This document shows, piece after piece, positions 5,904 through 6,532 of a stretch of 6,532 nt of DNA (its first letter is position 1; every line of letters starts with the position of its first letter). Below the pieces are notes generated by a model that saw only the letters and a program-made list of their open reading frames with translations, was not told where the DNA came from and made no database searches. The position numbers and the translations under genes are program-made. This DNA is from Hyphomicrobiaceae bacterium (GTDB lineage Bacteria > Pseudomonadota > Alphaproteobacteria > Rhizobiales > Hyphomicrobiaceae). Location of the stretch: contig JANYHP010000595.1 in NCBI GenBank assembly GCA_025359005.1, positions 1 to 6,532 of the forward strand. Reading direction: 5' to 3'.

Positions 5904-5914
5904 TCAAGGCGCCA
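5894..5914. terminator. Hairpin over two abutting convergent stop codons, possible bidirectional terminator
   Basis: TGGCGCCT (5894-5901) and AGGCGCCA (5907-5914) form a perfect 8-bp stem with loop GATCA. The stop of the thioesterase (TGA, 5901-5903) and that of the minus-strand transpeptidase (complement of TCA, 5904-5906) lie in it back to back. No T run follows the stem on either strand, so it is not a canonical intrinsic terminator. Its placement between convergent genes is what suggests a role in ending transcription. Confidence 0.4.
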
Positions 5915-6532
5915 GCGACTGCGGCGGCGGCGCCGGCTCGGTCTCGTCGCGGTCGCGGCCGGCAACCAGCGTTGCCGCACCATCCCGGCCATAAAGGTCG
6001 GGGCGGAACTGCACGGAACCGCCGGGTTCGGCCCACGCGGTGATGTAGGTGAAATACACCGGCACCTGCTGCGTCAGCGTCAGGTCGAGCGCCTGGCCCG
6101 CCTCGATGATGGGTTCGATGCGACCGGGCTGCTCCCAGCCGAGTTCGCGCTTGGCGATCCATTCGCCGAGCTTGAACACATCCTGCACGCGCACGCAGCC
6201 GGCGCTGAACGCGCGCGAACGCTGCTGGAACAGCTGCTTCATGGGGGTGTCGTGCATGTAGACGCCCTCGGAGTTGGGCATGTCGATGCGCATCAGCCCG
6301 AGCGCGTTCTGCGGCCCCGGATCTTGGCGGAACTTGATCTGCGTCGCGTTCGCCGTCTTCCAATCCACCGACGCCTGATCGATCTCCGGGCCGTTGAAAT
6401 CGCGCGTCAGCACGCGGATCTTTTCCTTGGCGATGTACTCCGGCTCTTTCTGCATCTTGGGGATCAGGTCGAGCGTCGCCACGCTGTCGGGCACGCGCCA
6501 GAAGGGGAAAAAGTTCAGTGCGCGCACGCTCG
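5904..6532 (-). CDS. L,D-transpeptidase, YcbB/LdtD type, catalytic C-terminal part (5' end outside window)
   Basis: The minus-strand frame runs off the window at base 6532. The GTG at 6527-6525 falls within the conserved domain and is not the true start. The visible part of about 209 residues carries F-F-P-F-W-R-V-P-D-S near its beginning and the active-site block Y-M-H-D-T-P (His codon 6254-6252), followed by S-A-G-C-V-R-V (Cys codon 6197-6195). This H...S-x-G-C-V-R pattern is the YkuD catalytic motif in the form used by YcbB-like enzymes. Such enzymes form 3-3 cross-links between peptidoglycan stems in the periplasm, with the cysteine as nucleophile. The tail is proline- and acid-rich and low in complexity. 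Signal peptide and any peptidoglycan-binding domain would be in the missing part. The gene converges on the thioesterase gene with zero spacing and looks functionally unrelated to it. Confidence 0.85.
   Translation of the reverse strand, partial: SVRALNFFPFWRVPDSVATLDLIPKMQKEPEYIAKEKIRVLTRDFNGPEIDQASVDWKTANATQIKFRQDPGPQNALGLMRIDMPNSEGVYMHDTPMKQLFQQRSRAFSAGCVRVQDVFKLGEWIAKRELGWEQPGRIEPIIEAGQALDLTLTQQVPVYFTYITAWAEPGGSVQFRPDLYGRDGAATLVAGRDRDETEPAPPPQSLAP

Overview
The window is GC-rich and densely coded. It looks like chromosomal DNA of an alphaproteobacterium, probably Hyphomicrobiales near Bradyrhizobium, Rhodopseudomonas or Xanthobacteraceae. This rests on codon and base composition, the resemblance of several proteins to families I know from that group, and an intergenic hairpin mosaic of the Rhizobiales type (CTAGAGC...GCTCTAG). 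The taxon is an inference.

Layout, left to right. (1) 1-377: the 3' part of a small cysteine-rich DUF6636-type protein whose start lies outside the window. (2) 452-928: a small exported helical protein of unknown function. (3) 991-1926: a clear 2-keto-3-deoxygluconate kinase (kdgK). (4) 2011-2832: a crotonase-fold enoyl-CoA hydratase with both catalytic glutamates, preceded by a plausible promoter with a palindromic operator-like site. (5) 2833-3191: a 359-bp gap, mostly an array of hairpin repeats, including two diverged and inverted copies of one ~80-bp hairpin whose stems differ by compensatory changes. (6) 3192-5072: a feruloyl-CoA synthase-type acyl-CoA ligase (fcs). (7) 5069-5465: a small four-helix membrane protein gene that appears broken by one extra base in a G run and has a CTG where a start codon would be expected. 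(8) 5478-5903: a hotdog-fold 4-hydroxybenzoyl-CoA thioesterase-type protein. (9) 5904-6532, minus strand: the catalytic C-terminal part of a YcbB/LdtD-type L,D-transpeptidase, whose stop codon abuts the thioesterase stop codon.

The hydratase, CoA ligase and thioesterase make a plausible hydroxycinnamate (ferulate/p-coumarate type) side-chain module: activation to the CoA ester, hydration of the side-chain double bond, and release of an aromatic acid from its CoA ester. No aldehyde dehydrogenase, thiolase or regulator gene lies in the window, so substrate and route are inferred. KdgK (2-keto-3-deoxygluconate to the 6-phosphate), the two small exported proteins and the cell-wall transpeptidase look like unrelated neighbours. 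I see no mobile-element genes, tRNA, rRNA, CRISPR or defence genes. The least expected items are the covarying hairpin pair and the apparently frameshifted membrane gene.
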